DNA from: Microvirga massiliensis
Lineage (GTDB): Bacteria > Pseudomonadota > Alphaproteobacteria > Rhizobiales > Beijerinckiaceae
Direction: 5' to 3'
Assembly: GCF_001006805.1 (NCBI RefSeq)
Contig: NZ_LN811357.1
Span: 225,539 to 289,538 of the forward strand
DNA: 64,000 nt
Made by a program: the position numbers and the translations under genes. This document shows, one piece after another, positions 40,445-48,104 of the stretch (the stretch's first letter is position 1; each line of letters opens with the position of its first letter). The notes under the pieces are model-generated. The model was not told the origin of the DNA. It made no database searches and saw only the letters and a list, made by a program, of their open reading frames with translations.

Positions 40445-41317
40445 ATGGAGGCACAGTCTTCGAGTCTCGCGCAGATCGTCGCATCCAGCGAGCAGAACAT
40501 CCTGTCGGACTGGATGCGCCATCTGAAGAACGCGGGAGCAACAGGAGGGGGCCGGATCTCCGAAGCCGAGCTTCAGACCCAGTGCCGCGATTTTCTCTCC
40601 GCCCTGCGGCAGGTGCTTGCCGCGAACGGGAGCATGGACATCCAGGCCAGCAGTTTTGCGGAACTCCGCGACATGCTTGGAGACATCTCACGGTCCCGGG
40701 CCATCCAGGGATTCAGCCCGAGCGAGACAGCGGTCTTCGTCTTTTCGTTCAAGCAGCCGCTCTTCGATCTCCTGCGGCAGGAATACCGGGATGACGCAGC
40801 GGCTCTCGGAAAGGAGCTCTGGGTACTCTCGTCCCTGCTCGATCAACTCGGCCTTTACACCCTAGAGGTCTATCAGAAGAGCCGGGAAGAGGTCATCGCG
40901 CGCCAGCAGGAGGAGATCGCCGAGTTGTCCACGCCCGTGGTCAAGCTTTGGGACGGCATTCTGGCCCTGCCGCTCATCGGCACGCTCGACTCGGCGCGCA
41001 CCCAGGTCGTCATGGAGAACCTGCTGCAGAGCATCGTCGATCAGAATGCCGAGATCGCAATCATCGACATCACCGGCGTGCCGACGGTTGATACGCTGGT
41101 CGCGCAGCATCTCCTCAAGACCGTCGCGGCCGCCCGCCTGATGGGAGCCGACTGCATCGTAAGCGGAATCCGGCCCCAGATTGCCCAGACGATGGTTCAT
41201 CTCGGGGTCGAGCTGAACGTCGTGTCGAAAGCTTCCCTCGCCGACGCCTTTGCGCTGGCGCTGCAGCGCACCGGAAAGCTGGTCGGGATTCAGCGAGCTG
41301 CCTCGGTGAGGGCCTGA
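40445..41317 (+). CDS. rsbR: RsbR-type stressosome scaffold/sensor protein
   Basis: 290 residues. N-terminal ~1-150: helical sensor resembling the RsbRD_N domain (SSEQNILSDWMRHLKNAG, FKQPLFDLLRQEYRDD). A linker helix follows (YQKSREEVIARQQEEIAELS), then a STAS domain (~165-285): TPVVKLWDGILALPLIGTLD, IIDITGVPTVDTLVAQHLL, SGIRPQIAQTMVHLGVEL. The two threonines matching the RsbT-phosphorylated sites of Bacillus RsbR (in VPTVDT and IAQTMV) are present. RsbR and RsbS form the megadalton stressosome that sequesters RsbT until stress. ATG 40445 has GGGGG upstream. First gene of a six-gene operon; rsbS follows after 3 bp. Confidence 0.9.
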   Translation: MEAQSSSLAQIVASSEQNILSDWMRHLKNAGATGGGRISEAELQTQCRDFLSALRQVLAANGSMDIQASSFAELRDMLGDISRSRAIQGFSPSETAVFVFSFKQPLFDLLRQEYRDDAAALGKELWVLSSLLDQLGLYTLEVYQKSREEVIARQQEEIAELSTPVVKLWDGILALPLIGTLDSARTQVVMENLLQSIVDQNAEIAIIDITGVPTVDTLVAQHLLKTVAAARLMGADCIVSGIRPQIAQTMVHLGVELNVVSKASLADAFALALQRTGKLVGIQRAASVRA

Positions 41318-41320
41318 GCC

Positions 41321-41710
41321 ATGGATCGCATCCCGATCCTGCGGCTAGGAGACGCGCTTCTCGTCACCATCCAGGTCGACATGCACGACCGGCTCGCGAT
41401 GGCCCTCGAGGAGGACCTGACGAGCCGTATCGTGTCCGACCGTGCCAGGGGAGTGCTGATCGACATCTCGGCCCTCGAGGTCGTGGATTCCTTCATCGGG
41501 CGGATGCTCGACAACATCGCGGCAGTCTCGCGCATGCTCGATGCCGATACCGTCGTGGTCGGAATGCGCCCGGCTGTCGCGATCACGCTCGTCGAGCTCG
41601 GCCTCTCGCTGACAGGCGTCAAGACCGCCCTCAATGTCGACCGCGGCATGGCCATGATCACGAGGCGCGACAGCGGCCGAGGGGATGTCGATGATCGTGA
41701 CGAGGGATGA
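41321..41710 (+). CDS. rsbS: RsbS-type STAS antagonist (stressosome)
   Basis: 129 residues, a single STAS domain: MDRIPILRLGDALLVTIQVD, GVLIDISALEVVDSFIGRML, VVVGMRPAVAITLVELG. The Ser in VVDSF matches the residue phosphorylated by RsbT in Bacillus RsbS. It co-assembles with RsbR to hold RsbT; phosphorylation releases RsbT. It ends 20 bp inside rsbT, with a charged Arg/Asp tail (RRDSGRGDVDDRDEG) that arises in the overlap. Confidence 0.93.
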   Translation: MDRIPILRLGDALLVTIQVDMHDRLAMALEEDLTSRIVSDRARGVLIDISALEVVDSFIGRMLDNIAAVSRMLDADTVVVGMRPAVAITLVELGLSLTGVKTALNVDRGMAMITRRDSGRGDVDDRDEG

Positions 41711-42095
41711 CACCCTCCAGATCAGGGTCTCCGACGATGTGGTGAAGGTCCGCCAAGAGGTTCGGACACGCGCCATCGAAATCGGCCTCGGACTCGTGGA
41801 CCAGACGAAGATCGTGACCGCAGCCAGTGAGCTCGCACGCAACACGCTCGACTATGGTGGCGGAGGCACGGCAAGGCTGCAAATCATCCAGAACGGCCTC
41901 CGCAAGGGCCTGCGCCTCACCTTCGAAGACAAGGGCCCGGGAATCCCTGACATCGACCTGGCACTCTCGGACGGATACTCGACCGGCTCGGGGCTCGGAC
42001 TTGGTTTGGGCGGAGCAAAGCGCCTCTCCAACGAGTTTACGATCACGTCAATCGTGGGCGAGGGCACGCGCGTCTCGATCACGCGCTGGAAATAA
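41691..42095 (+). CDS. rsbT: RsbT-type serine/threonine protein kinase
   Basis: 134 residues, a GHKL-ATPase switch kinase. N-box SELARNTLDYGGGGTARL (~45-62), G1-box EDKGPGIPDIDLAL (~80), G2 GYSTGSGLGLGLGGAKRLSN (~100). RsbT phosphorylates RsbR and RsbS, leaves the stressosome and binds a target, which is the phosphatase RsbU in Bacillus. No RsbU is encoded here; downstream kinases are the likely targets. It starts at ATG 41691 (another ATG is at 41685), overlapping rsbS, so production is coupled. It is 2 bp from the next gene. Confidence 0.92.
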   Translation: MIVTRDDTLQIRVSDDVVKVRQEVRTRAIEIGLGLVDQTKIVTAASELARNTLDYGGGGTARLQIIQNGLRKGLRLTFEDKGPGIPDIDLALSDGYSTGSGLGLGLGGAKRLSNEFTITSIVGEGTRVSITRWK

Positions 42096-42097
42096 CG

Positions 42098-43096
42098 ATG
42101 CAGTCGCAGGTCGTCCAGGATCAAAGCCAGGTTTCCGAAGCACGACGCAGAGCGCTCCAGCTCGCACAACGCCTGAGTGCGTCGGAGGCTGCGGCCGGCC
42201 GCATTGCGATTGCCGTCACGGAACTCGCCACCAACCTTGTGAAGCACGGCTCCGGCGGAGAAATCCTTTTCGGCTCGTACGAGGATCCGACGGGCAGCGG
42301 TCTCGAATGCATCTCGCTCGACAAGGGGCGCGGCATGAATGACGTCGAGGCCTGCCTGCGTGACGGCTACTCGACGGCCGGGAGTTCCGGAACGGGACTC
42401 GGCGCCGTCAGACGTCAGTCCGATCTCACGGAGATCTACTCGCAGCCGGGATCGGGCACGGCGATCCTGACCCGCTTCGCATTCGGAACGCCCCCAGTCC
42501 GCCCGCAACCGGCTCCCTGGGGAGGTCTGAGCTTGGCGAAATCCGGCGAGGAGGTCTGTGGCGATGCCTGGACCGTGCAACGCGACCAGGACGGCGGCTG
42601 GGTTCTCATGGTGGCCGACGGGCTCGGCCATGGCCCGATGGCGGCGGATGCATCACAACAGGCCGTCCGTCTGTTCTTAAAGCACTTCGATCGGCCGACC
42701 TCGAACATCATCGAGCTCATGCATACGGGCATGCGTGCATCGCGTGGCGCCGCCGTCGCAGTCGCCCGCTTCGACATGACGGGTCGTCGCGTCCTGTTCG
42801 CCGGCATCGGCAACATCGCGGGAACGATCTTCTCGAGCCAAGGGGCGCGTAAGATGGTGTCCCACAATGGCACCGTCGGGCACGCCGTGCGAAAAGTGCA
42901 GGAATTCGCCTATGATTTTTCCGGGACACCGCTCGTGGTGCTGTGCTCGGACGGGCTCGGGACGAGCTGGTCGTTCGACAATTATCCCGGCCTGACGACC
43001 CGTCACCCGACCCTGATATCTTCCGTTCTGTACCGCGATTTCAAACGCATGCGCGATGATGTGACGGTGGTCGCTGTCCGGGGCCAAGCGCCATGA
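42098..43096 (+). CDS. RsbW-like ATPase fused to RsbX/SpoIIE-type phosphatase
   Basis: 332 residues with two modules. Residues ~1-130: GHKL ATPase of RsbW/anti-sigma-kinase type (AIAVTELATNLVKHGSGGEI N-box; SLDKGRGMNDVEACLRDGYS; GSSGTGLGAVRRQSD). Residues ~140-332: PP2C-like phosphatase of RsbX/SpoIIE type, with metal-binding Asp in VCGDAWTV and VLMVADGLGHGPMAADASQ, GIGNIAGTIF, LVVLCSDGLGTSW and the terminal MRDDVTVVAVR. In Bacillus a separate RsbX dephosphorylates RsbR/RsbS to reset the stressosome; the reset function fits here. The ATPase half may add a kinase or recruitment function. It is 2 bp from rsbT and 73 bp before the hybrid kinase. Confidence 0.88.
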   Translation: MQSQVVQDQSQVSEARRRALQLAQRLSASEAAAGRIAIAVTELATNLVKHGSGGEILFGSYEDPTGSGLECISLDKGRGMNDVEACLRDGYSTAGSSGTGLGAVRRQSDLTEIYSQPGSGTAILTRFAFGTPPVRPQPAPWGGLSLAKSGEEVCGDAWTVQRDQDGGWVLMVADGLGHGPMAADASQQAVRLFLKHFDRPTSNIIELMHTGMRASRGAAVAVARFDMTGRRVLFAGIGNIAGTIFSSQGARKMVSHNGTVGHAVRKVQEFAYDFSGTPLVVLCSDGLGTSWSFDNYPGLTTRHPTLISSVLYRDFKRMRDDVTVVAVRGQAP

Positions 43097-43169
43097 GCCG
43101 ATCAAAGTACGATGACTTTGCCGCGCGTTTCAGAAGACCGCGCCACTGCACGGATCGGGGCAGCACGCG

Positions 43170-44927
43170 ATGAGCTGGCCGATTCTGGCGGTCGCCGTCC
43201 TCTCGGAGACCGATATCGTCATCGCTCGCCAGCGGGCGCGTCGGATCGCCGAGCTGCTCGGATTCGAGCGGCAGGATCAGACCCGGATTGCGACTTCGGT
43301 CTCGGAAATCGCCCGCAATGCTTTCGGCTATGGCGGTGGAGGCCGAGTCGAGTTCGTCCTGGACAAGAAACGATCCCCTCAGGAACTCCTCATCCGTATC
43401 AGTGACAAGGGCAAAGGAATTGAAGATCTCGATGCCGTGTTGGAGGGACGCTACCGGTCGGAGAGCGGCATGGGCCTCGGCATTGTCGGGGCGCGGCGGC
43501 TCGTGGACCGGTTCGAAATCGAGTCGTCCCCAGGGGCCGGCACACGAGTCGTGCTCGCAAAGGCGCTGCCGCGGCGCGCACCTGGCATCTCTCAGAAACA
43601 GCTCGGAGATATTGCCGCGCAGCTTGCGAAAGAGGCGACCGGCGAGCCTCTGGCCACAATTCGCGAGCAAAATCTCGAGCTCATGCGCACTCTGGCGGAG
43701 CTTCAGGCGAGACAGGACGAGCTCGCAAAAATCAACCGGGAACTCGAGGACACCAATCGCGGCGTCGTTGCTCTCTATGCAGAACTCGACGAGAAGGCCG
43801 AGCAGCTCAGGCAGGCGAGCGAGCTGAAATCGCGCTTTCTCTCGAATATCAGCCACGAGTTTCGCACGCCGCTGAATTCCATTCTGGCGCTCTCGCGCCT
43901 GCTGCTCGACCAGGTCGATGGTGAGCTCACCGAGGAGCAACACCGACAGGTCGGATATATCCGCAAATCCGCGCAGGGCTTGAGCGAACTCGTCAATGAC
44001 CTACTCGACCTTGCAAAGGTCGAAGCAGGCAAGATCGACGTTCGACCAGTAACCTTCACGGTCGAGGAGTTGTTCGGCAGTCTCCGGGGCGCTCTCAAGC
44101 CCTTGCAGACGAGCCCGGCGGTCGAACTCGTATTCGAGGAGCCTGTGGGACTTCCGATCCTCGTCACAGACGAGGCGAAGGTCGTCCAAGTCCTGCGCAA
44201 CTTCATCTCGAATGCCCTCAAGTTCACTGAGGCAGGCGAAGTACGTGTCTCTGCCTCCTTCAATCGCGCCCGCCAATGCGTGACGTTTGCAGTCCGAGAC
44301 ACCGGGATCGGCATTGCTCCTGAGCACAAATCCTACATCTTCGAGGAATTTTCCCAGATTGAGAACCGCCTCCAGAGCAGGGCCAAGGGAACGGGACTGG
44401 GGCTTCCCCTCTCGAAGAAGCTTGCGGAACTCCTCGGTGGCGAGGTCCACCTCGAGAGCAGTCCGGGTCTGGGATCAACCTTCACTCTCACGATCCCGGC
44501 ACGTTTCGGCGTTGCAGGTGGACAAGGATCCGGTCCGGAGGGTCCCGGTGGCCGCCCGAGGGTACTCGTCATCGACGACGAGGAAGCATTCCGATATGTC
44601 ATGCGACAGCTGATCGGCCATTCCTATGACGTCCTCGAAGCCATTGATGGCATGGATGGGCTCCAGAAGGCCCGAGACAGCCGTCCGGACGTAATTTTCC
44701 TGGACCTGCGGATGCCGAAACTCGATGGATATGCGCTCCTGAAAGAGCTTGCCGCGGATCCGGCCACACGCGACATCGTCGTGATCGTCTCCACCTCCTC
44801 CGAGGTAGGGCCGGAGCAACTTTTACGGTTGTCTCGGACCCATGCCATCCTGTCAAAAGATTCCCTGTCGCGTGAGAGCATCTCATCTCTTCTCCGCGAG
44901 GTGACGGCAGCCCGCGGTGCCCTCTGA
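43170..44927 (+). CDS. RsbT-like ATPase - histidine kinase - receiver fusion
   Basis: 585 residues. Residues ~1-135 form an RsbT-like GHKL module (SVSEIARNAFGYGGGGRVEF, SDKGKGIEDLDAVLEGRYRS, GMGLGIVGARRLVD). A coiled coil (~165-220) leads to a histidine kinase: H-box FLSNISHEFRTPLNSILALS (His ~231), N-box FISNALKFTEAGEV, G-boxes VRDTGIGIAPEHKS and RAKGTGLGLPLSKK. A receiver (~465-580) has RVLVIDDEE, phospho-Asp VIFLDLRMPKLDG and LSKDSLSRESI. No membrane segments, so it is cytosolic. The RsbT-like module suggests docking on the RsbR/RsbS assembly and direct conversion of stressosome state into phosphotransfer. The stop overlaps the next ATG (TGATG). Confidence 0.9.
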   Translation: MSWPILAVAVLSETDIVIARQRARRIAELLGFERQDQTRIATSVSEIARNAFGYGGGGRVEFVLDKKRSPQELLIRISDKGKGIEDLDAVLEGRYRSESGMGLGIVGARRLVDRFEIESSPGAGTRVVLAKALPRRAPGISQKQLGDIAAQLAKEATGEPLATIREQNLELMRTLAELQARQDELAKINRELEDTNRGVVALYAELDEKAEQLRQASELKSRFLSNISHEFRTPLNSILALSRLLLDQVDGELTEEQHRQVGYIRKSAQGLSELVNDLLDLAKVEAGKIDVRPVTFTVEELFGSLRGALKPLQTSPAVELVFEEPVGLPILVTDEAKVVQVLRNFISNALKFTEAGEVRVSASFNRARQCVTFAVRDTGIGIAPEHKSYIFEEFSQIENRLQSRAKGTGLGLPLSKKLAELLGGEVHLESSPGLGSTFTLTIPARFGVAGGQGSGPEGPGGRPRVLVIDDEEAFRYVMRQLIGHSYDVLEAIDGMDGLQKARDSRPDVIFLDLRMPKLDGYALLKELAADPATRDIVVIVSTSSEVGPEQLLRLSRTHAILSKDSLSRESISSLLREVTAARGAL

Positions 44928-46297
44928 TGAACAAAGCGCCCATTACTATTCTCAACCTCGACGACACGGACGCAATTCGCTACGCGAAGAGCCGGACGCT
45001 TCGAAAGGCCGGTTACCACGTCGTGGAGGCCAGCACGGGATATGAAGCGCTCAGGCTTGCTGAAGAGTTGCGGCCGCCGCTCGCAATCCTGGACGTGCGG
45101 CTCCCGGACATCAGCGGCCTGGATGTGTGTCGACGCCTGAAGGCGCAGTTCCCGGACATGCTCGTGCTCCAGATGTCCGCTTCTTATGTCGAGAGCCAGG
45201 ATCGCACTCGCGGGCTGGAGGCCGGAGCCGACAGCTATCTCGTCGAGCCCGTCGAGCCGGACGAGCTCCTCGCGACAATCCGTGCACTCATCCGGATCCG
45301 TGAGGCGACGAGTGCCCTGCGCGCCAGCGAGGAGCGCTATCGCTTGATCGTGGAGAGCGCCACGGATTTTGCGATTTTCACCACCGACCTGGAAGGCCGC
45401 ATCACAAGTTGGAATATCGGCGCCCGCAATCTCCTTGGTTACGAGGAGGAGGAGATCATCGGCCAGGATACGGCAATCCTATGGGCACCCGAAGACCGGG
45501 CACGGAATGCGCCGGAGGAGGAAAGAAAGAAAGCCCAATCCGAGGGGCGGGCAGGATATGAACGCTGGCACATCCGCAAGGACGGCTCTCGCTTCTTCGC
45601 ACACGGGATGACGATGCCGCTCCAGAAGGGCGCGAACGGTCACGGGGGGTTTCTCAAGATCTTGAGAGATCGCACCGAGCGGCGGCTGGCCGAAGAGCGT
45701 CAGGAACTGCTCATCCGTGAGCTACATCACCGCGTACGCAATACACTGGCGACCGTGCTGGCTATCGCGGGTGCATCTGCTCGCTCCGCGGATTCGATCG
45801 AGGGCTTCAACCAATCCTTCGCAGGTAGAATAGACGCACTCTCTCGGACTCATTCGCTCCTGACGGAGGATGAAAGGCAGATCGTACCCTTTCGCGAGCT
45901 CCTCGCCTTTCAGCTCGGCCCCTATAGCGGAGCCGGCACCCGGATCACTCTGAGTGGTCCGACGATCGAGCTTCCGTCGAACCTCGCCGTGCCGATCAGC
46001 ATGGCAATCCATGAATTGACGACGAACGCAGCCAAGCATGGTTCCCTCTCGGTCGAAGAGGGACAACTCGAGATTACGTGGGAGACTCGACATCAAGACG
46101 ATGCGCACGTGCTCCATCTGAGTTGGAAGGAGCGAAACGGACCGAAGGTCGAGCCTCCCACGCGCTACGGCTTCGGATCACGCCTTCTCGAACGCGTGCT
46201 GGCCACGCAGGCCAATGCCAAACTGGATGTGAACTACGATCCGGAGGGCCTCAGCTTCACGGCCGACATTCCGCTGGAACAGGAGTCCGTAGACTGA
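44927..46297 (+). CDS. Receiver - PAS - HWE histidine kinase
   Basis: 456 residues. Receiver ~1-125: LNLDDTDAIRYAKSRTLRKA, phospho-Asp LAILDVRLPDISG; the normally invariant Lys is replaced (YLVEPVEPDEL). PAS ~135-260 (RLIVESATDFAIFTTDLEGR, RWHIRKDGSRFFAHGMTMPL). The HWE/HisKA_2 kinase is ~265-456: IRELHHRVRNTLATVLAIAG with the phospho-His, MAIHELTTNAAKHGSLS N-box, LSWKERNGP (the WxE motif), YGFGSRLLERVL. HWE kinases in alphaproteobacteria commonly phosphorylate PhyR, the switch of the EcfG response, so this is the candidate link from stressosome to sigma factor. It is the last gene of the operon, overlapping its predecessor by 1 bp; repeats follow. Confidence 0.9.
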   Translation: MNKAPITILNLDDTDAIRYAKSRTLRKAGYHVVEASTGYEALRLAEELRPPLAILDVRLPDISGLDVCRRLKAQFPDMLVLQMSASYVESQDRTRGLEAGADSYLVEPVEPDELLATIRALIRIREATSALRASEERYRLIVESATDFAIFTTDLEGRITSWNIGARNLLGYEEEEIIGQDTAILWAPEDRARNAPEEERKKAQSEGRAGYERWHIRKDGSRFFAHGMTMPLQKGANGHGGFLKILRDRTERRLAEERQELLIRELHHRVRNTLATVLAIAGASARSADSIEGFNQSFAGRIDALSRTHSLLTEDERQIVPFRELLAFQLGPYSGAGTRITLSGPTIELPSNLAVPISMAIHELTTNAAKHGSLSVEEGQLEITWETRHQDDAHVLHLSWKERNGPKVEPPTRYGFGSRLLERVLATQANAKLDVNYDPEGLSFTADIPLEQESVD

Positions 46298-46341
46298 CGG
46301 CGGTACCGTCACAGCTATTCCGTTGTTACGAGGATTCGCTT

Positions 46342-46460
46342 CGTCATTGCGGGCCAGCACTATGCGAAGCCATGTGTCATTCCGCCATTGTGAGCCGCAG
46401 GCGAAGCAATCCATTCTGAGATGGTGGGCTGGATTGATTCACTCCGTTCGCAATGACAGT
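46342..46460. repeat. Dispersed palindromic repeat, copy 6 with half-unit
   Basis: A half-unit CGTCATTGCGGGCCAGCAC then CCATTGTGAGCCGCAGGCG, AAGCAATCCATTCTGAGATGG, GGGCTGGATTGATTCACTCC, GTTCGCAATGACAG. Related to the copies at 4415, 4752, 24353, 24486 and 33919. It closes the stressosome operon. Confidence 0.7.
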
Positions 46461-46548
46461 GTGGGCATCATATCGGATTGCGTGTCACTGACATGCGCGC
46501 CAGAGCAAACCTCTGCGCGCACGACACATGACACACCCACTCATCAAC

Positions 46549-47523
46549 TCATCCCTGCCCTTGGGTCCGGATGACAACCAGCCGGTCGGCCCCTGACTCG
46601 GGCAGCCAGACTTCGCCCGGCCTGCCGAGAATCTGCCGGACGTCTGCCCCTTCCTCGGATGTCGGGATCGTGCTGAATGTCTCCGTCTTCGGATCGAAAG
46701 CATGCACGGCATTCCCGCCGAAGTCCGAGACCCAGACGATATCGCGCTCGTCGACATAGACGGCATAGGGCATGGGCCTCTCACCCGGTACCTTCCAGGC
46801 CTTCCATTCACCGGTTTTAGGATCGTGCATCGAGAGTTGGCCCGAATTCCATTCCGAGACCCAGAGCCGCCCCCGGCTGTCCGACCAGACCCGGCGGGCG
46901 CCCTGGCCCGGTGTCGGAGGTTCGATGACCTGCGCCTTGCCCGTGGGCTGGTCGATTTTCGCGAGATAGCTGCCGGCGAGCGAAACGAAGTAGACCTCGC
47001 CCTCGGGCGTGGCGGCGATCCCATATGGTCCCCTGCCCTTCGGCGCCTTGAAGATCCTGATATCGCCCGTCCTCGGATCGAGCCGCCCGTATATGCCGCC
47101 TTGACCCGTGAACCAGTAGATGCCGTCCCGGCCGAAGGCGCCGGTATTGAGATCCGCGTTTCCGGTTCCCTTCGGGAGTCGCCAGACCTTCACCTCCTCG
47201 CTCTTCGGATCGAAACGCACGATCGCGTTCTGCCCGCTATCGGTGATCCAGGCGGCTCCGTCCGGGCCCTGAACGACGCCATGCGGCGATGATTTCGGGC
47301 CGAGCGAAATCTCGCGAATGGCGCCCGTCGATGGATCGAGAATGCCGAGGGCTCCACGGGGCTGGGCGGTGTACCAGACCTTTCCCTCGGGCGCGGGCGC
47401 GACATCGTGCGGGCCTGCGCCCGAGGGAAGCTGATAGACTTGGCGATCGAGAGCCAGAGCAGCCGAAGAGATGAAAGCGGCGAGAAGCGCAGAAAGCGCA
47501 AGACGGCTCGAGAACGTAGCCAT
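46549..47523 (-). CDS. Exported beta-propeller, Vgb/streptogramin-lyase-like
   Basis: 324 residues with a signal peptide (~1-24, ALSALLAAFISSAALA). The mature part is built of seven ~42-residue repeats of the type GxIxRxDPKTGExxxW/P (GALGILDPSTGAIREISLG, NAIVRFDPKSEEVKVWRLP, YGRLDPRTGDIRIFKAPKG, QLSMHDPKTGEWKAWKVPG, AVHAFDPKTETFSTIPTSE), each starting with a GVxxxPDGxxWxTD-like strand. Vgb cleaves streptogramin B, but most exported homologues have other or unknown roles such as SMP-30-like lactonase or scaffold functions. Catalytic residues cannot be assigned with confidence. Monocistronic. Confidence 0.82.
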   Translation of the reverse strand: MATFSSRLALSALLAAFISSAALALDRQVYQLPSGAGPHDVAPAPEGKVWYTAQPRGALGILDPSTGAIREISLGPKSSPHGVVQGPDGAAWITDSGQNAIVRFDPKSEEVKVWRLPKGTGNADLNTGAFGRDGIYWFTGQGGIYGRLDPRTGDIRIFKAPKGRGPYGIAATPEGEVYFVSLAGSYLAKIDQPTGKAQVIEPPTPGQGARRVWSDSRGRLWVSEWNSGQLSMHDPKTGEWKAWKVPGERPMPYAVYVDERDIVWVSDFGGNAVHAFDPKTETFSTIPTSEEGADVRQILGRPGEVWLPESGADRLVVIRTQGQG

Positions 47524-47699
47524 GGGCCATTCTCCCCGTTGTTGCCGGACGAGAATACCGCCTCACGGTAGCACTTTCGAGACCCCGCAGGACTAAGCCC
47601 ATCACGCTCCCGCGACCCCAGCATCACTCTGGTGTCGCTTCAGGTGGGCAAAGAGGGGCATCCCACGCGCAACGGATCACCAGCCCCTGCGAAGGCAGT

Positions 47700-47954
47700 T
47701 CAGCGTTTCAGCCGCCGCACATTGGCCCGAACACGCCTGCGATAGCCGCGCACGACCCTGCCGGGCGATCCGCCCGTCGCGAGGGTCGTTGCGGCCTCGG
47801 CGAAGGCCAGCACCTTCTCGGTCACCATCAGATGGTTTTCCGCCAAGCTTCCGCGGCCGAGAGCAGCCTGCGTCAACCTCAGCCCGATGACCGTCTGAGC
47901 CTCCATGGCCAGGAGCGTCGTGTCGGCCGCCAACTTGAACCAGGGGAGTAGCAT
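47700..47954 (-). CDS. Small helical protein of unknown function
   Basis: 84 residues from ATG 47952-47954. Helical sequence MLLPWFKLAADTTLLAMEAQ, TVIGLRLTQAALGRG, NHLMVTEKVLAFAEAATTLA, then an Arg-rich C-terminus RVVRGYRRRVRANVRRLKR. The amphipathic, phasin-like pattern and basic tail match short conserved alphaproteobacterial proteins without assigned function; possibly membrane- or granule-associated. A longer frame to 48080 and an overlapping one to 48222 are rejected as they lack supporting signals. Confidence 0.65.
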   Translation of the reverse strand: MLLPWFKLAADTTLLAMEAQTVIGLRLTQAALGRGSLAENHLMVTEKVLAFAEAATTLATGGSPGRVVRGYRRRVRANVRRLKR

Positions 47955-48104
47955 CCGAATCCTTCCGTACGTGGCTTCTACCAACACTTCGGAAGTGAAT
48001 TTGATCCCTATTCGGCAGCCGCTGTCCCGGGGACTTTTCCAGCAGGCGTGACCATTGGCCCGCCCCGGAGACAGCATCACGAGGGGAGAAGACGGAAGCA
48101 GCCA

